Counted from the first letter of the stretch, positions 1-9,075 are shown. The stretch: 64,000 nt of DNA from CALESS01 sp041741455 (GCA_041741455.1 JBGSJZ010000018.1:62001-126000), one strand, 5' to 3'. The notes: generated by a model not told the origin, from the sequence alone. A program made the numbers and translations.

Positions 1-2
1 GC

Positions 3-1067
3 ACGCCGCTGCTGGTGCTGGCGTTCATTGCGTTTTATTCCACCCCGGCATTTATCGCAGGCAAGGCGCTGTTTGCTTATGCCATGCTGTTTTACATCCT
101 GGCCGGCACGCTGGACTCGGTGATCAACGCCAACTATGGGGCGCTCTTCCCGGAATTGTTCCGCACGGATGCCAGCCGGGCTTCCACCAATGCCCTGCGC
201 CAGGCCTTCCAACTGGTGGCGATGATCATCAGCATTGCCCTGACCCCGATGGTCACCAGCGCCTTGGGTTATAGCCTGACGGCCATCCTATACGGTATCC
301 TCGGTGGGGTTGTGATTTTGTATATGAGTTTCACCTCGCGTGAAGTGAAGGTGCAAGATCACGAAGAAAAACCGCAATTATGGAACAGTTTGAAAGACCT
401 TTTCACGAATCGTAAGTTCTGGATAGCCGGCTTTGCTAACGCCTTTTACTCAGCGGCCATGTCGCTGGTGCTGGCTTCCTTGCCGTTCTTCGTTAAATAC
501 ACGCTTCACTTGGCGGACAGTCAATCCACCATCCTGTTTGCCTCCGTCTTGCTGATTGCCATTGGCTGCGTGGCGATCTGGGCGCGATTGGTGCGTAAAT
601 ATACGGTTATCCCGGTCTGGCGGGCAGCGTTGATTGCGCTGGCGATTGCATTCATCCCACTTTATTTTGCCAACTCGCTGGTGACGGCCATTGTTGGTAG
701 CGTGTTGGTGGGGTTTGGCTTTGCTGGGGTAATCACCACCATGGATTTGATCGCCGCCAAGGTAATGGACGAAGATACCGCCAGGCACAATGTGCGCCGC
801 GAGGGCATCATCTCCAATGCCCTGGGTTTCATGAATCGCTTGAACGGCCTGTTTACCAGTGCGGCCTTTTCTCTGGTGTTCGTCCTGTATGGTTACGAAA
901 GTGGCAACAACCCGGGCACGCAGCCGGACAATGCCGCCCGCTTTTTACTGACCATCTGCCCGTTCATCTTGATGCTGATCAGTTTCGGTTTTTCGTTCTT
1001 GATTAATTTTAATAAAGCGCAACCGGCGCTGCTGATTTCACAGGAACCGCCTGCGATTTCGGATTAA
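3..1067 (+). CDS. MFS transporter, GPH sugar:cation symporter type (5' truncated)
   Basis: This gene enters from the left edge: the frame is open from base 3 with no stop, and the first possible start (GTG at 15) lies inside a membrane helix, so the N-terminal helices are missing. About ten hydrophobic segments remain, with a charged central loop around residues 107-130. The stretch MDEDTARHNVRREG near residues 250-265 resembles the conserved region before the last helices of the glycoside-pentoside-hexuronide (MFS_2) family, which takes up sugars or related solutes with cations. The substrate cannot be told. The esterase gene starts 17 bases downstream and is probably co-transcribed. Confidence 0.8.
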   Translation, partial: TPLLVLAFIAFYSTPAFIAGKALFAYAMLFYILAGTLDSVINANYGALFPELFRTDASRASTNALRQAFQLVAMIISIALTPMVTSALGYSLTAILYGILGGVVILYMSFTSREVKVQDHEEKPQLWNSLKDLFTNRKFWIAGFANAFYSAAMSLVLASLPFFVKYTLHLADSQSTILFASVLLIAIGCVAIWARLVRKYTVIPVWRAALIALAIAFIPLYFANSLVTAIVGSVLVGFGFAGVITTMDLIAAKVMDEDTARHNVRREGIISNALGFMNRLNGLFTSAAFSLVFVLYGYESGNNPGTQPDNAARFLLTICPFILMLISFGFSFLINFNKAQPALLISQEPPAISD

Positions 1068-1084
1068 TCGATAAGGAGGACACA

Positions 1085-1855
1085 ATGGCTCTCATTCGCA
1101 TGGATCATCTGCCCGAGACGATCAAGATGAACATCCCGTTGAACGTGATCGTGCCGGAACCGTTTGAAATACAGGGCGTGCCGGTGAGCGAACGCAAGGT
1201 GCTCTACCTGCTGCACGGCCTGAGCGACGACGCCAGTGGCTGGCAGCGCTACTCGATGATTGAGATCATTGCCCGGGCTTACGGCCTGGTGGTGGTGATG
1301 CCGACGGTGACCCGCAGTTTTTACATCGACCAGCCCAACGGTCAGCAGTACTTCACCTATATCGTGGACGAGTTGCCGCGCTACCTGCACGAGGTGTTTG
1401 GCATTGTCCCCAAACGGGAGAACACACTGCTGGCCGGTCTTTCGATGGGCGGTTACGGTGCGATCAAGGCAGCCCTCCTGAGACCACAGCAATATTCGGC
1501 GGTCGCAGCTTTCTCCGGGGTGCTCTCGCTGAATATAATGCAAACTCATCCGGACGACTCGCGCCAGACGGAATTTGCCCTTTTGTTTGGCGATTTGAAC
1601 CGATTGAATGGCAGTGAACATGACCCGGCGGTCTGGTTGGCGCGGGCAGCGCAGAACCCGGCAGCCCTGCCGAAGTTGTTCATCGCCTGCGGCCGACAGG
1701 ATGACCTCTACCCGCTGAACGTGATGTTCAACGCCGCCTGCCAGAAGTTGGGCGTGCCGCTGGATTACCACGAGGAGGATGGCAAGCACGATTGGCCGTT
1801 CTGGAACACCCAAATCCAGCGCTTCCTGGCGTTGACTCTGGGGTCAATGCCGTAG
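1085..1855 (+). CDS. Alpha/beta-hydrolase esterase (esterase D / tributyrin esterase-like)
   Basis: A soluble 256-residue hydrolase of the putative esterase family that includes S-formylglutathione hydrolase and tributyrin esterase. The oxyanion region is LLHGLSDDA near residue 42. The nucleophile elbow GLSMGGYG puts the catalytic serine at 120, with likely partners Asp206 and His235 (GKHDWPFW). The length fits the family. A strong AAGGAGGA ribosome site at 1073-1080 supports the ATG at 1085. There is no signal peptide, so it acts in the cytoplasm. It follows the sugar-type transporter closely, so it may deacylate an imported esterified carbohydrate; that is an inference. Confidence 0.88.
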   Translation: MALIRMDHLPETIKMNIPLNVIVPEPFEIQGVPVSERKVLYLLHGLSDDASGWQRYSMIEIIARAYGLVVVMPTVTRSFYIDQPNGQQYFTYIVDELPRYLHEVFGIVPKRENTLLAGLSMGGYGAIKAALLRPQQYSAVAAFSGVLSLNIMQTHPDDSRQTEFALLFGDLNRLNGSEHDPAVWLARAAQNPAALPKLFIACGRQDDLYPLNVMFNAACQKLGVPLDYHEEDGKHDWPFWNTQIQRFLALTLGSMP

Positions 1856-1891
1856 GGCTTGGAGCCGATCAATACCCAATGTTGAATCGAA

Positions 1892-1911
1892 TTTAACACG
1901 GATTTGAACGG
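1892..1911. repeat. Short dispersed intergenic motif, copy 1
   Basis: A 20-base motif, TTTAACACGGAT-NN-GAACGG, matches bases 8194-8213 at all positions except the two central ones. Both copies lie just outside genes, and both intergenic spaces also carry a loosely similar 'cgtgttctccgtg / ccgtggctctgtgg' stretch further on. It is probably a decayed dispersed repeat of unknown role. Confidence 0.45.
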
Positions 1912-2091
1912 TAGAGACGGAAAAACACGGATAGAACTTAATGAAATTCAGGAATTGAATTTGGATTGGATGTAGTAACGACGGAAGTCGTTAATGTCTT
2001 GATTCTTTCCTCTCCTTGATTCTTGTTAAAAAGTAATTCTTCGTGTTCTCCGTGACTTCAGTGGTGAAAGATCATAAGGAGAATAATCAAC

Positions 2092-3426
2092 GTGAGTTCA
2101 GACATGCGTTCCATCGAACATTTTATTCCCAAAGAGCAGGAGGGGAGCTACTTCACCATCCCGTTCGATGTTTATCCGATGTATAACGACATCGGCTACG
2201 AATCGATCACCGTCAAGTATTTCTACTCCCGGCGGGGTCATGATTATCAGGATCTGGAGCACGGCCAATTCGAAGAGCAGCCGGAGATCAACATCATCGA
2301 TATTGGTCTGATCGACCCGCAGGGGCGGCAGGTAGGGGCTTCTGGCTCGGACAAGACGGAGTTCTTCGTCAGCGAGACCCAGGCTACTCCCGGTTACCAC
2401 CCCTGCCGCATCGAGTTTGGGCGTTGGGAGTTGCTGATCGGCGCTTACAAGGTGCAACCGGAAGGGGTCGATGTCCATTTTGAAGTGACGATGGAGCAGA
2501 AGGAACAACGGTTGCTGAAGGGCGACCTACATACCCACACCCTGGCCTCGGATGGCGTGCATACCTTGGAAGAGCTGGCCTGGAAGGCCAAACGCAACGG
2601 GCTGGACTTCGTGGCGGTCACCGACCACAACCAGTTCGTCTCGACGCATGCCCTGCCGCGCCTGCCCGGGGTGACCATGATCCCCGGGGTGGAGTGGACC
2701 CACTACCAGGGACATGCCAACTTTATGGGAGTGGACCAACCCTACGACGAACCCTTTGCCACCAACACCCCGGAAGAAGCATTGGCTCGCTTTACTTCAG
2801 CCAGGGAGCGCGGGGCAACCATAAGTATCAACCACCCGTTTGACGAGAACTGTGGCTTTAAACTTGACATCAACCAGTTACCGTTTGATTGCATCGAGGT
2901 CTGGAACGGCCCGATGCGCGAATCCAACCTGCGGGCAGTGGGCTTCTGGCAGCAACTGCTGGCGGCGGGCAAAAAGATCCCGGCCTGCGGCGGCAGTGAC
3001 TACCACCGTGATACCCCCTTCATTTTCTTGGGCGGACCGACCATGGGGGTGTACGCCATGTCCGCCGGGGCCAGTGATATCCTGGAGGCGGTGCGGCAGG
3101 GGCACAGTTACATCACCTTTGCCCCTAACGGCCCGGAATTGGAGATGGCCGCCGGCTATGATGCCATCATGGGTGACAGTGTGCCCTGGAAAGAAATCAA
3201 TGCGCTGCAGATCAAGGCCAAAGGTTTACTGGCGGGGGACGTGCTGCGAGTGGTGACCGGAACAAGTGCAGATGTGATCTTCAAAGCGCCAACGGATGGT
3301 GAACTTGAGTTGACCTACCGCATGGATGCATCCGGCTTTGCCCGGGTTGAGATCTTGCGGGCGTTTCTGCCCGGCTTGCCAATGCTGCCAGCGCTACTCT
3401 CAAACCCGATTTATTTTGATTCGTAA
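2092..3426 (+). CDS. PHP-domain metallohydrolase, CehA/McbA family
   Basis: A 444-residue protein with an N-terminal beta-sandwich-like region (about 1-140) and a PHP phosphoesterase domain. The metal ligands are visible: GDLHTHT (His147, His149), VTDHN (Asp178, His179), PGVEWTH (Glu201, His204), INHPFD (His248) and GGSDYH (Asp303, His305). PHP proteins of this group hydrolyse phosphoesters or other esters with two or three metal ions; the substrate is unknown. I chose the GTG start at 2092 because AAGGAG at 2077-2082 sits 9 bases before it; the ATG at 2104 is possible. No signal peptide is seen. It is a single gene with its own terminator. Confidence 0.85.
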   Translation: MSSDMRSIEHFIPKEQEGSYFTIPFDVYPMYNDIGYESITVKYFYSRRGHDYQDLEHGQFEEQPEINIIDIGLIDPQGRQVGASGSDKTEFFVSETQATPGYHPCRIEFGRWELLIGAYKVQPEGVDVHFEVTMEQKEQRLLKGDLHTHTLASDGVHTLEELAWKAKRNGLDFVAVTDHNQFVSTHALPRLPGVTMIPGVEWTHYQGHANFMGVDQPYDEPFATNTPEEALARFTSARERGATISINHPFDENCGFKLDINQLPFDCIEVWNGPMRESNLRAVGFWQQLLAAGKKIPACGGSDYHRDTPFIFLGGPTMGVYAMSAGASDILEAVRQGHSYITFAPNGPELEMAAGYDAIMGDSVPWKEINALQIKAKGLLAGDVLRVVTGTSADVIFKAPTDGELELTYRMDASGFARVEILRAFLPGLPMLPALLSNPIYFDS

Positions 3427-3452
3427 GTGAACTTTGCCAGCTAATATAAATG

Positions 3453-3488
3453 ATCCCCCGTGCCTCAAAAGGACACGGGGGATTTTTG
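3453..3488 (+). terminator. Rho-independent terminator of the PHP gene
   Basis: A perfect 10-base stem, ATCCCCCGTG (3453-3462) with CACGGGGGAT (3474-3483), has an 11-base loop and is followed by TTTTT. It lies between convergent genes, so it may also slow transcription coming from the minus-strand gene, although the T-run is on the plus side only. Confidence 0.85.
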
Positions 3489-3525
3489 TGATTGCAGGTG
3501 GAGTTGAGCCATCTGCAATCTTAGG

Positions 3526-5919
3526 TTATGGCATGGGCGCCAGTGCAAAGGCCTTGGGCGTGGCGGAAGCATCCAGCCAGTAAGCGCGGCTGTATCCATC
3601 CACAGCGATGGAATAGACGTACAGGGTCTCGGCAAAGGCCGCCTGAGTGCAATTGAAGCCATTGGCGTTGAGTAAATCTTGCACCAGGATGGACTTGCTG
3701 AAGATGCCAGCAACTTTGACGTAGCCATTGATGGGTGTGCTACCCACTGGCGCATAATAGTGATATCCGCCGATGAAATTCCAACCTGCGGTTGCAAACG
3801 GAATTTCACCAGAGCTGCCTTTCACCACCTGGAAGAGGAACCTGGCGTGATTGAAGGCCTGGTTGGCTCTGAAGCTGATGTGAGCTTCCGACGTGTTGAC
3901 GTCATTGAACAGAATGAAGCCACAAGGCCCGGCCTTCTTGGTGATGATGTCTGCCCAGGTTTCCTCAATGAATGCCTGGCAGCGGTTGTTATCCACATAT
4001 ACCGTCATGGTGAAGCCCCAGGTGTTGCCGGAGCCGTCTTTGATTAGATTGGCAACCGGAGCCGGGATGGTGGTCATGCCGACGGGTGGGGTAAAGGGGG
4101 CAGCATTGGAGGAAATGAATGGGTAAATTGGTGTGGCGGGAGCGCCACCGGTCGGGTTGTTCCATTTGACCAGGTTGCCAGCGTTGTCAAACAGTTCCAA
4201 CTTAAGCTCATATTGTCCGGCAGCCGGGGTGAAACCATCCGTCTCGGACAGCCCACCGGTCTCAAAGTAGGCGAAGGCCATGTCCACATGCTCGTTGATG
4301 AATGACCATTCAATACCCGGGGCGGGTGGATTGGCTGGTTGAATCCGGAACAGGTACTGGCCGGGGAAGGCCAGATCCGGGCCCATATTATCGGATGGAT
4401 AGTAAGGCTTGAGCGCCGGGGGCGGGGTGGGGTTGGGCACCATCGTCTTATAGAAACGGTCCACCGAATGCGTCATTGGGTGCCAGGTATCGGTGACTGC
4501 AGTGGTTCCATCACCCTGGGTGGTGCGCTTGTAGGACCAGCGGTAATGGGTGACGCCAATGGCGATTAGATTGGAGCGGCTGAGGTCCATGCGCATCTCG
4601 AGCGTGCCGGCAAAGGGTTCACCGGCTGTGGTATGGCCCATGTTCGCCCCGGGAGTGGTGTTGATTTCACTCATGCTGATGCCGTTGCCGATGGTGGTGA
4701 TGACAACATTCAAACCTTCCAAATCCGGGGTTTCACCGCACCAGTGGACGCGCGGATCGCTGACACGTAGGGTAACCTCGCTCCCGCAGACGTAATTCCA
4801 ATAGGTGTGGCAGCACATGTGCTTTGGATGATAGACAGTTGTCCAAACTCCATCCACCGGATATTCCACCCAGAAGTACAGGTCAGGGTGATCACCGAAG
4901 CAAGGGTAGCTGATCATGACATCGAACTTGCCTTCGTGATTGGTGATGACGCTGGTCAACTCGTCGCAATGGCAGAAATAGGGATGCAGCCACGGCCACA
5001 GGCAGAGGTAGGGTAGGATCAACTTGTAGTTATCCATCAATGCCTTGCGAATGGTGATAGTGGAAGCTGACAACAAGTCGGAGCGGGTTTGCAGGGACAG
5101 CCTGTCCAGGCTGGTGAGGTTGGAGGTAGGCTGCACATCCGCCTTGAACTCCATAGTGATTGCGGATGCTTCGGAAGACTGATCCTGGAACGCCTTGGCC
5201 GGGCGCAAGGTCAGCCAGTTGGTCAGGGGTAGAGTTTGGGTGATCACCCCGGGTGGTTCGGGCTGGGGGTCAAACCCGGCGATGGCCTTGAAATCTTCAT
5301 GAGGGAAGAGCTCGGGCGGATCCGGCAGCGGAGGCGGCCAGCGGAAGATCTCTGGGTCGGGCTCGGGAATATGCGGTGGTTTCTTCAACTCGGCCACCAG
5401 GTCGTCGCGCAGGCGGATGATGATGTGATCTGGCAGGTAAGGAATCAGGATCCAGAATTTGTCGACTTCGCAGATGTGGACTTTGGCATTACAGACAGGC
5501 TTATCCACCACCTCTCCATCGATGATGACCGGTTTCACGACCTTGCCGCGCACCCGGCATTTGCATTTGAGCCACCATTTCCAAAGATCATAGGGAAAAG
5601 GATACAATTTGTAGATTAGTTTTTTGGGATCAAATTCCCAGATTGGTTCGTAGGCATGCAGACGCTCCATATCCGGCAGGCTGATATCCTCCCGGTCTTC
5701 CTCGCGCGGGGCGAAGAACAAACGCGTGCCTCGTTGCTTTATCACCTCCAGTAGAATTTCTACCGTCCCATCTTTCACGGCTTCCATTGCCAGTAATTTG
5801 CCGCGGTGGTCAAAGACATAGGCAAAAACCGGGATGGACTTTTCAGGCTTTTGATCAAAATCGACGGTAAATTTCACCACTCTACCGCCTTCAGTAGGTG
5901 CTTTGCCAGGTTCTTTCAT
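3526..5919 (-). CDS. Large unrecognised protein with Cys/Trp/Pro-rich beta-type domains
   Basis: I do not recognise this 797-residue protein. The ATG at 5919 is the likely start because AAAGGAGA lies 7 bases upstream; the longer frame to 5961 lacks a ribosome site. It begins with a charged segment and no signal peptide or membrane helix. A segment near residues 95-140 (KCKCRVRG, then PVCNAKVHICEVD) looks like a carboxypeptidase-regulatory-like beta sandwich. A proline-rich spacer (about 175-225, with GFDPQPEPPG) follows, and then a Cys/Trp/His-rich stretch around 305-400. The C-terminal half is rich in Thr, Gly and aromatic residues, like an extracellular beta-sandwich or lectin-like protein. 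It could be exported by a signal-less route or be a cytosolic scaffold. A terminator hairpin lies just upstream, so it probably has its own promoter. Confidence 0.7.
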   Translation of the reverse strand: MKEPGKAPTEGGRVVKFTVDFDQKPEKSIPVFAYVFDHRGKLLAMEAVKDGTVEILLEVIKQRGTRLFFAPREEDREDISLPDMERLHAYEPIWEFDPKKLIYKLYPFPYDLWKWWLKCKCRVRGKVVKPVIIDGEVVDKPVCNAKVHICEVDKFWILIPYLPDHIIIRLRDDLVAELKKPPHIPEPDPEIFRWPPPLPDPPELFPHEDFKAIAGFDPQPEPPGVITQTLPLTNWLTLRPAKAFQDQSSEASAITMEFKADVQPTSNLTSLDRLSLQTRSDLLSASTITIRKALMDNYKLILPYLCLWPWLHPYFCHCDELTSVITNHEGKFDVMISYPCFGDHPDLYFWVEYPVDGVWTTVYHPKHMCCHTYWNYVCGSEVTLRVSDPRVHWCGETPDLEGLNVVITTIGNGISMSEINTTPGANMGHTTAGEPFAGTLEMRMDLSRSNLIAIGVTHYRWSYKRTTQGDGTTAVTDTWHPMTHSVDRFYKTMVPNPTPPPALKPYYPSDNMGPDLAFPGQYLFRIQPANPPAPGIEWSFINEHVDMAFAYFETGGLSETDGFTPAAGQYELKLELFDNAGNLVKWNNPTGGAPATPIYPFISSNAAPFTPPVGMTTIPAPVANLIKDGSGNTWGFTMTVYVDNNRCQAFIEETWADIITKKAGPCGFILFNDVNTSEAHISFRANQAFNHARFLFQVVKGSSGEIPFATAGWNFIGGYHYYAPVGSTPINGYVKVAGIFSKSILVQDLLNANGFNCTQAAFAETLYVYSIAVDGYSRAYWLDASATPKAFALAPMP

Positions 5920-5963
5920 TTGGAAATCTCCTTTTTCTGGTACGAATTTGAAATTGGACAATG

Positions 5964-5992
5964 AAAAGCCCGACCTACTGGCAAGGTCGGGC
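5964..5992 (-). terminator. Terminator between the acyl-CoA synthetase gene and the large unknown gene
   Basis: GCCCGACCT (5968-5976) pairs perfectly with AGGTCGGGC (5984-5992) around a 7-base loop. Read on the minus strand, TTTT follows. It lies 130 bases after the synthetase stop and about 45 bases before the next start, so it ends the upstream transcript. It could also act as an attenuator for the unknown gene. Confidence 0.75.
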
Positions 5993-6124
5993 GATGAGGT
6001 GCGGAGGTTGTGAGATGGGCTGCGAAGTAGGCGACTTGCGGAGCGTCAGTAGATCAACAATAAATCCAGACTATATTTATCTAGATAATAGAACTTTTTG
6101 GAAGAAGAGTCAATCAAGACTTGA

Positions 6125-8176
6125 TTAAGGGTTGAGGATCACTCTTGCATCCACCACACACAGGTCGCGACCGGAACCTTTAACCGGGTTGAGGTCCAAT
6201 TCCTGGATCTGCGGGAAGTGGGTCACCAACAAGCTCAGGCGTAGTAGCATGTCCTGCAAAACAGAGAAATCCATGCCGGGCTCGCCGCGTACACCTTTAA
6301 TTAGCTTCAAGGCACGTAGGGAGTGGATGAGGGTGTCGGCCTCGGCAGAAGAGAGTGGGGCGAGGGCAAAATGGACATCCTTGAGGGCTTCGGTGTAAAT
6401 ACCGCCCAGGCCGAAGGCAACCAGGTGCCCAAAGCCTTCCTCGCGGTTGGCACCCAGCAGCACTTCGGAACCGCTGACCATCTGCTGCACCAGGCAACCA
6501 GTGGCGCCGGGGATTTTCTCCAACTCATCCCAAACCTTTTGTGCTTCCTCCAATGATTGGATCTTCAGGCGCACGCCGCCGACATCCGTCTTGTGCAATG
6601 GGCCAGCCACTTTCATCACCCAGGGGAAAACGAAGGGCACCCGGTCCAATTGGCTGACCTGGGTCAACTCCACCTGGCCGGGGAAGCGCATCCCGGCAGC
6701 CTGCAGCATTTCCCGGGTCAAGCCGGCGGATAGCGCGCCGGTTTGACCATGCAACAATTCGGCGATGCGGGTCCGGTCAAAGCCTGGAAGATCGAGCGTT
6801 GGTTCACTTACCTTGCGGCGGTTGACCACCGCCCCCAGGGCGCGGGCCATGGCGACCTCATCGTCGAAATAACATTTGCCTGCCTGTTTGAACTTCTCCA
6901 GGGCCTCATGCGAGGAGACGATGGTGCAAAACGAGGGGAAGACCGGGATGCTGCCGTGCTCCATCTCGTGCAGGATGGCCTGATAGACCTCCCAATTGTC
7001 GGAAAGATGCGAGTCGCCGTCTACGCACAGGATGTAGTCGATGTTTTCGGCTTCTTCCGTGCGAATAATTTCCAGGATTTGCGCCATCATGCGGCCGTTG
7101 CGGGCGGGCAGGCAGTCCACCGGGTTGGCGGAACTGGAGCCGGGCAGCAATACCTGGTTGAGCTTTTGCCGGGTTTCCGGTTTGAAGGGCGGAACTTCAA
7201 AGCCCTGGCGGTTGAGCTCATCCGCCAGCAGCACACCCGGTCCACCGGCATCCGTAACGATGGCCACCCGCCGGCCATCCAGCTTGCTTTTGGCGCAGAC
7301 CAGCACCGCCGCCACGTCAATCAGCTCCGGGCGGGATTGGACGCGCAGGATGCCAGCTTTATCCAGCAGGGCCTGGACGGCAGTGTCATTGGTGGCCATA
7401 GCGCCGGTATGGCTGGCGGCTGCCCGGCTGCCCGCGCCGGTGGCCCCGCCCTTGATGGCGGCCAGGATGCAGCCCTTCTGGTTCAGACTGCGGGCGGCTT
7501 TCAGCAGGCGGCCCGGCTGTTTGATGCCCTCCATGTAGAGGATTTTAAAAAGGGAACTGCTGGCGTCATGCTCGGCATCGAATAGCTCCAACAGCTCTTC
7601 CACCCCGGTCAGGGCGGAGTTGCCGACGCTCAAACAGGAGTTGAAGAGCAGGCCGCGCTTGACGGCTGGCTCGGCTAGGAAGACGATGGTGGCGCCGGAG
7701 CCGCTGAGGAAATCAATGCCACCCGGGGCCATGCTCGGGATCAACCCGGCGAACAGGCCGGCGTGTGTTGCCGAGGAGACGCCCAGACAGTTCGGGCCAA
7801 GCAACAGCATGTTGTGGCTGCGGGCGATCTCGGCCAGCTTCTGCTCGGCCTGCTTGCCTTCTGGACTGGTCTCACTGAAGCCAGCGCTCATCACGATGAC
7901 AGCGGGCGTGCCCATCTCGGCCAGATCGGTCAAGGTCTGTTCCACCAGTGGGGCGGGAATGATGATCATCGCCAGCTCGGGAACGCTGGGTAGGTCCTTC
8001 ACCGAAGGGTAAGCGCGCAGGCCCTGGACGATCGCTGACTTGGGGTTGACGATCAGCAGTTCGCCGGTGTAACCATGCGAGAGGATGTTACGCACCAGGT
8101 TACCGCCCGGTTTATTCAGGTCGTCGCTGGCACCAATGATGGCGATACTCTTCGGGGAAAGCAGGTGGTTGAGCAT
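6125..8176 (-). CDS. Acetate/acyl-CoA ligase (ADP-forming), fused alpha-beta subunits
   Basis: A 683-residue NDP-forming acyl-CoA synthetase, converting acyl-CoA + ADP + Pi to acid + CoA + ATP. In anaerobes these enzymes conserve energy from acyl-CoA at the end of fermentation. Residues 1-130 form the CoA-binding Rossmann domain (IAIIGASDD near 11). A ligase/succinyl-CoA-synthetase-like part follows with the phospho-histidine in AASHTGAMA (His256). The C-terminal part from about 460 is an ATP-grasp domain with VMKVAGPLHKTDVGG near 525-540. Domain order and length match the fused AcdA-AcdB type. The start ATG at 8176 has GGAGACG upstream. Substrate range (acetate, propionate or aryl acids) cannot be read from sequence. 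Confidence 0.9.
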   Translation of the reverse strand: MLNHLLSPKSIAIIGASDDLNKPGGNLVRNILSHGYTGELLIVNPKSAIVQGLRAYPSVKDLPSVPELAMIIIPAPLVEQTLTDLAEMGTPAVIVMSAGFSETSPEGKQAEQKLAEIARSHNMLLLGPNCLGVSSATHAGLFAGLIPSMAPGGIDFLSGSGATIVFLAEPAVKRGLLFNSCLSVGNSALTGVEELLELFDAEHDASSSLFKILYMEGIKQPGRLLKAARSLNQKGCILAAIKGGATGAGSRAAASHTGAMATNDTAVQALLDKAGILRVQSRPELIDVAAVLVCAKSKLDGRRVAIVTDAGGPGVLLADELNRQGFEVPPFKPETRQKLNQVLLPGSSSANPVDCLPARNGRMMAQILEIIRTEEAENIDYILCVDGDSHLSDNWEVYQAILHEMEHGSIPVFPSFCTIVSSHEALEKFKQAGKCYFDDEVAMARALGAVVNRRKVSEPTLDLPGFDRTRIAELLHGQTGALSAGLTREMLQAAGMRFPGQVELTQVSQLDRVPFVFPWVMKVAGPLHKTDVGGVRLKIQSLEEAQKVWDELEKIPGATGCLVQQMVSGSEVLLGANREEGFGHLVAFGLGGIYTEALKDVHFALAPLSSAEADTLIHSLRALKLIKGVRGEPGMDFSVLQDMLLRLSLLVTHFPQIQELDLNPVKGSGRDLCVVDARVILNP

Positions 8177-8262
8177 AAATTACGTCTCCTGTTTTTAACA
8201 CGGATAAGAACGGATTATCACGGAAATATCTTTTTTGGTAAATCAACATATTCTGCTTATAA

Positions 8263-8336
8263 GGTAAGGGCGAAGCAGCCGGGAATTTTCATCACTGATT
8301 ATTGTCTTTTACTTCGCCGGTCGCTTCGCCCTTACC
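8263..8336. repeat. Inverted-repeat element IR-A, copy 1
   Basis: Arms at 8263-8281 (GGTAAGGGCGAAGCAGCCG) and 8318-8336 are inverted copies of each other with two differences, around a 36-base AT-rich middle. Related elements lie at 22653-22727 and 50922-50994. The arms are conserved while the middles differ, so the folded structure is what is kept. It resembles a small REP/MITE-like palindromic element. Confidence 0.8.
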
Positions 8337-8537
8337 CGGCTACAGAGCCTGATGAAAAATTGTTTTGTGTGACCGGCCACAGCCCGACCAGCCTAGTAGA
8401 AGTACCCCAATTATAAAGAATTATTGGCCGGGTGGGGGATGAAATAATCCAGGAGAAGAGCAGATTGGTTGGAGAGAATCTCAAATTTTTTACGCCTTGC
8501 TCGCTGTGCTATCCGTGGCTCTGTGGTTTGTCATAAT

Positions 8538-8563
8538 AAAACCGCCCCGTATTCACGGAGCGG
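8538..8563 (-). terminator. Terminator of the rpsU-infA transcript
   Basis: On the minus strand CCGCTCCGT pairs with ACGGGGCGG (one G-T pair) around a GAAT loop and runs into TTTTA. It lies 25 bases after the infA stop. Confidence 0.85.
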
Positions 8564-8587
8564 CGGGTATTACAAGATCAACCAGGG

Positions 8588-8839
8588 CTATTCGACGCCA
8601 GGGATGACTTCGTTTGGCTTCTTGGCGCGGTAGACGATGCGCCCACGGGATAAATCGTAGGGGGACATCTCCACCCGCACATGGTCACCCAGCAAAATGC
8701 GAATGTAATACTTGCGCATTCGGCCAGAAAGGTACGCTAACACCACGTGGCCGTTTTCCAGCTTGACACGGAATTGTGTGCCGGGCAACGCTTCGATGAT
8801 CGTACCTTCGACTTGAATTTTATCTTCTTCTTTAGCCAT
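8588..8839 (-). CDS. infA: Translation initiation factor IF-1
   Basis: An 83-residue single-domain OB-fold protein. It binds the 30S A site with IF-2 and IF-3 and sets up start-codon selection. The family pattern is clear: an N-terminal KEEDKIQVEGTI, then FRVKLENGHVVLAY, SGRMRKYYIRIL and GDHVRVEMSPYDLSRGRIVYR. It is slightly longer than the usual 72 residues because of a C-terminal tail. The ribosome site CCAGGAGGTGGT sits directly before the ATG. It lies 35 bases after rpsU on the same strand, so the two are probably one transcript. That pairing is unusual, since infA usually sits in the spc/alpha ribosomal operon. Confidence 0.97.
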   Translation of the reverse strand: MAKEEDKIQVEGTIIEALPGTQFRVKLENGHVVLAYLSGRMRKYYIRILLGDHVRVEMSPYDLSRGRIVYRAKKPNEVIPGVE

Positions 8840-8874
8840 ACCACCTCCTGGTTGGCCACCCTGAGCCGGGTGAA

Positions 8875-9075
8875 CTACTCGCCCAATTTGCCCATCTGAC
8901 GGCGTTTGACGCGGCGCATGGACTTCTTTGCCTCGACGCGACGCATCTCACTCTTGGAGATGAACCAGCGTTTGCGGCGGACAGTGCTAAGGACACCACT
9001 CTTCACCACTTTCTTGCGAAAGCGCTTGAGCAGACCATCCTGCGATTCGTTGGGACGAAGCACGACTGCTGGCAT
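8875..9075 (-). CDS. rpsU: 30S ribosomal protein bS21
   Basis: A 66-residue basic protein with the S21 pattern: an N-terminal VVLRPNESQDGLLKRFRKKV, then RRKRWFISKSEMRR and a Lys/Arg-rich tail. It sits near the anti-Shine-Dalgarno end of 16S rRNA in the 30S subunit. The frame stays open upstream, but GGAGGTGA six bases before the ATG at 9075 fixes the start. The leader contains a full terminator hairpin (9105-9143) downstream of a strong promoter, so expression is probably set by attenuation. It is co-directional with infA. Confidence 0.95.
   Translation of the reverse strand: MPAVVLRPNESQDGLLKRFRKKVVKSGVLSTVRRKRWFISKSEMRRVEAKKSMRRVKRRQMGKLGE

Larger units (their letters stand above)
8177..8587. 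other. Intergenic region with repeats and a terminator
   Basis: This 411-base space has no credible gene. It holds the second copy of the 20-base dispersed motif (8194-8213), copy 1 of the long inverted-repeat element (8263-8336), a 'ccgtggctctgtgg' stretch near 8511 like the one near 2050, and the infA terminator (8538-8563). Confidence 0.7.

Noticed and set aside
1064..1813. Long minus-strand frame inside the esterase gene
   Set aside because: It is the complement of a well-supported esterase and is rich in His/Arg/Gln, as expected of an antisense frame in GC-rich DNA.
6743..7585. 280-codon plus-strand frame inside the acyl-CoA synthetase gene
   Set aside because: Antisense to a conserved ATP-grasp enzyme; the translation has no recognisable motif.
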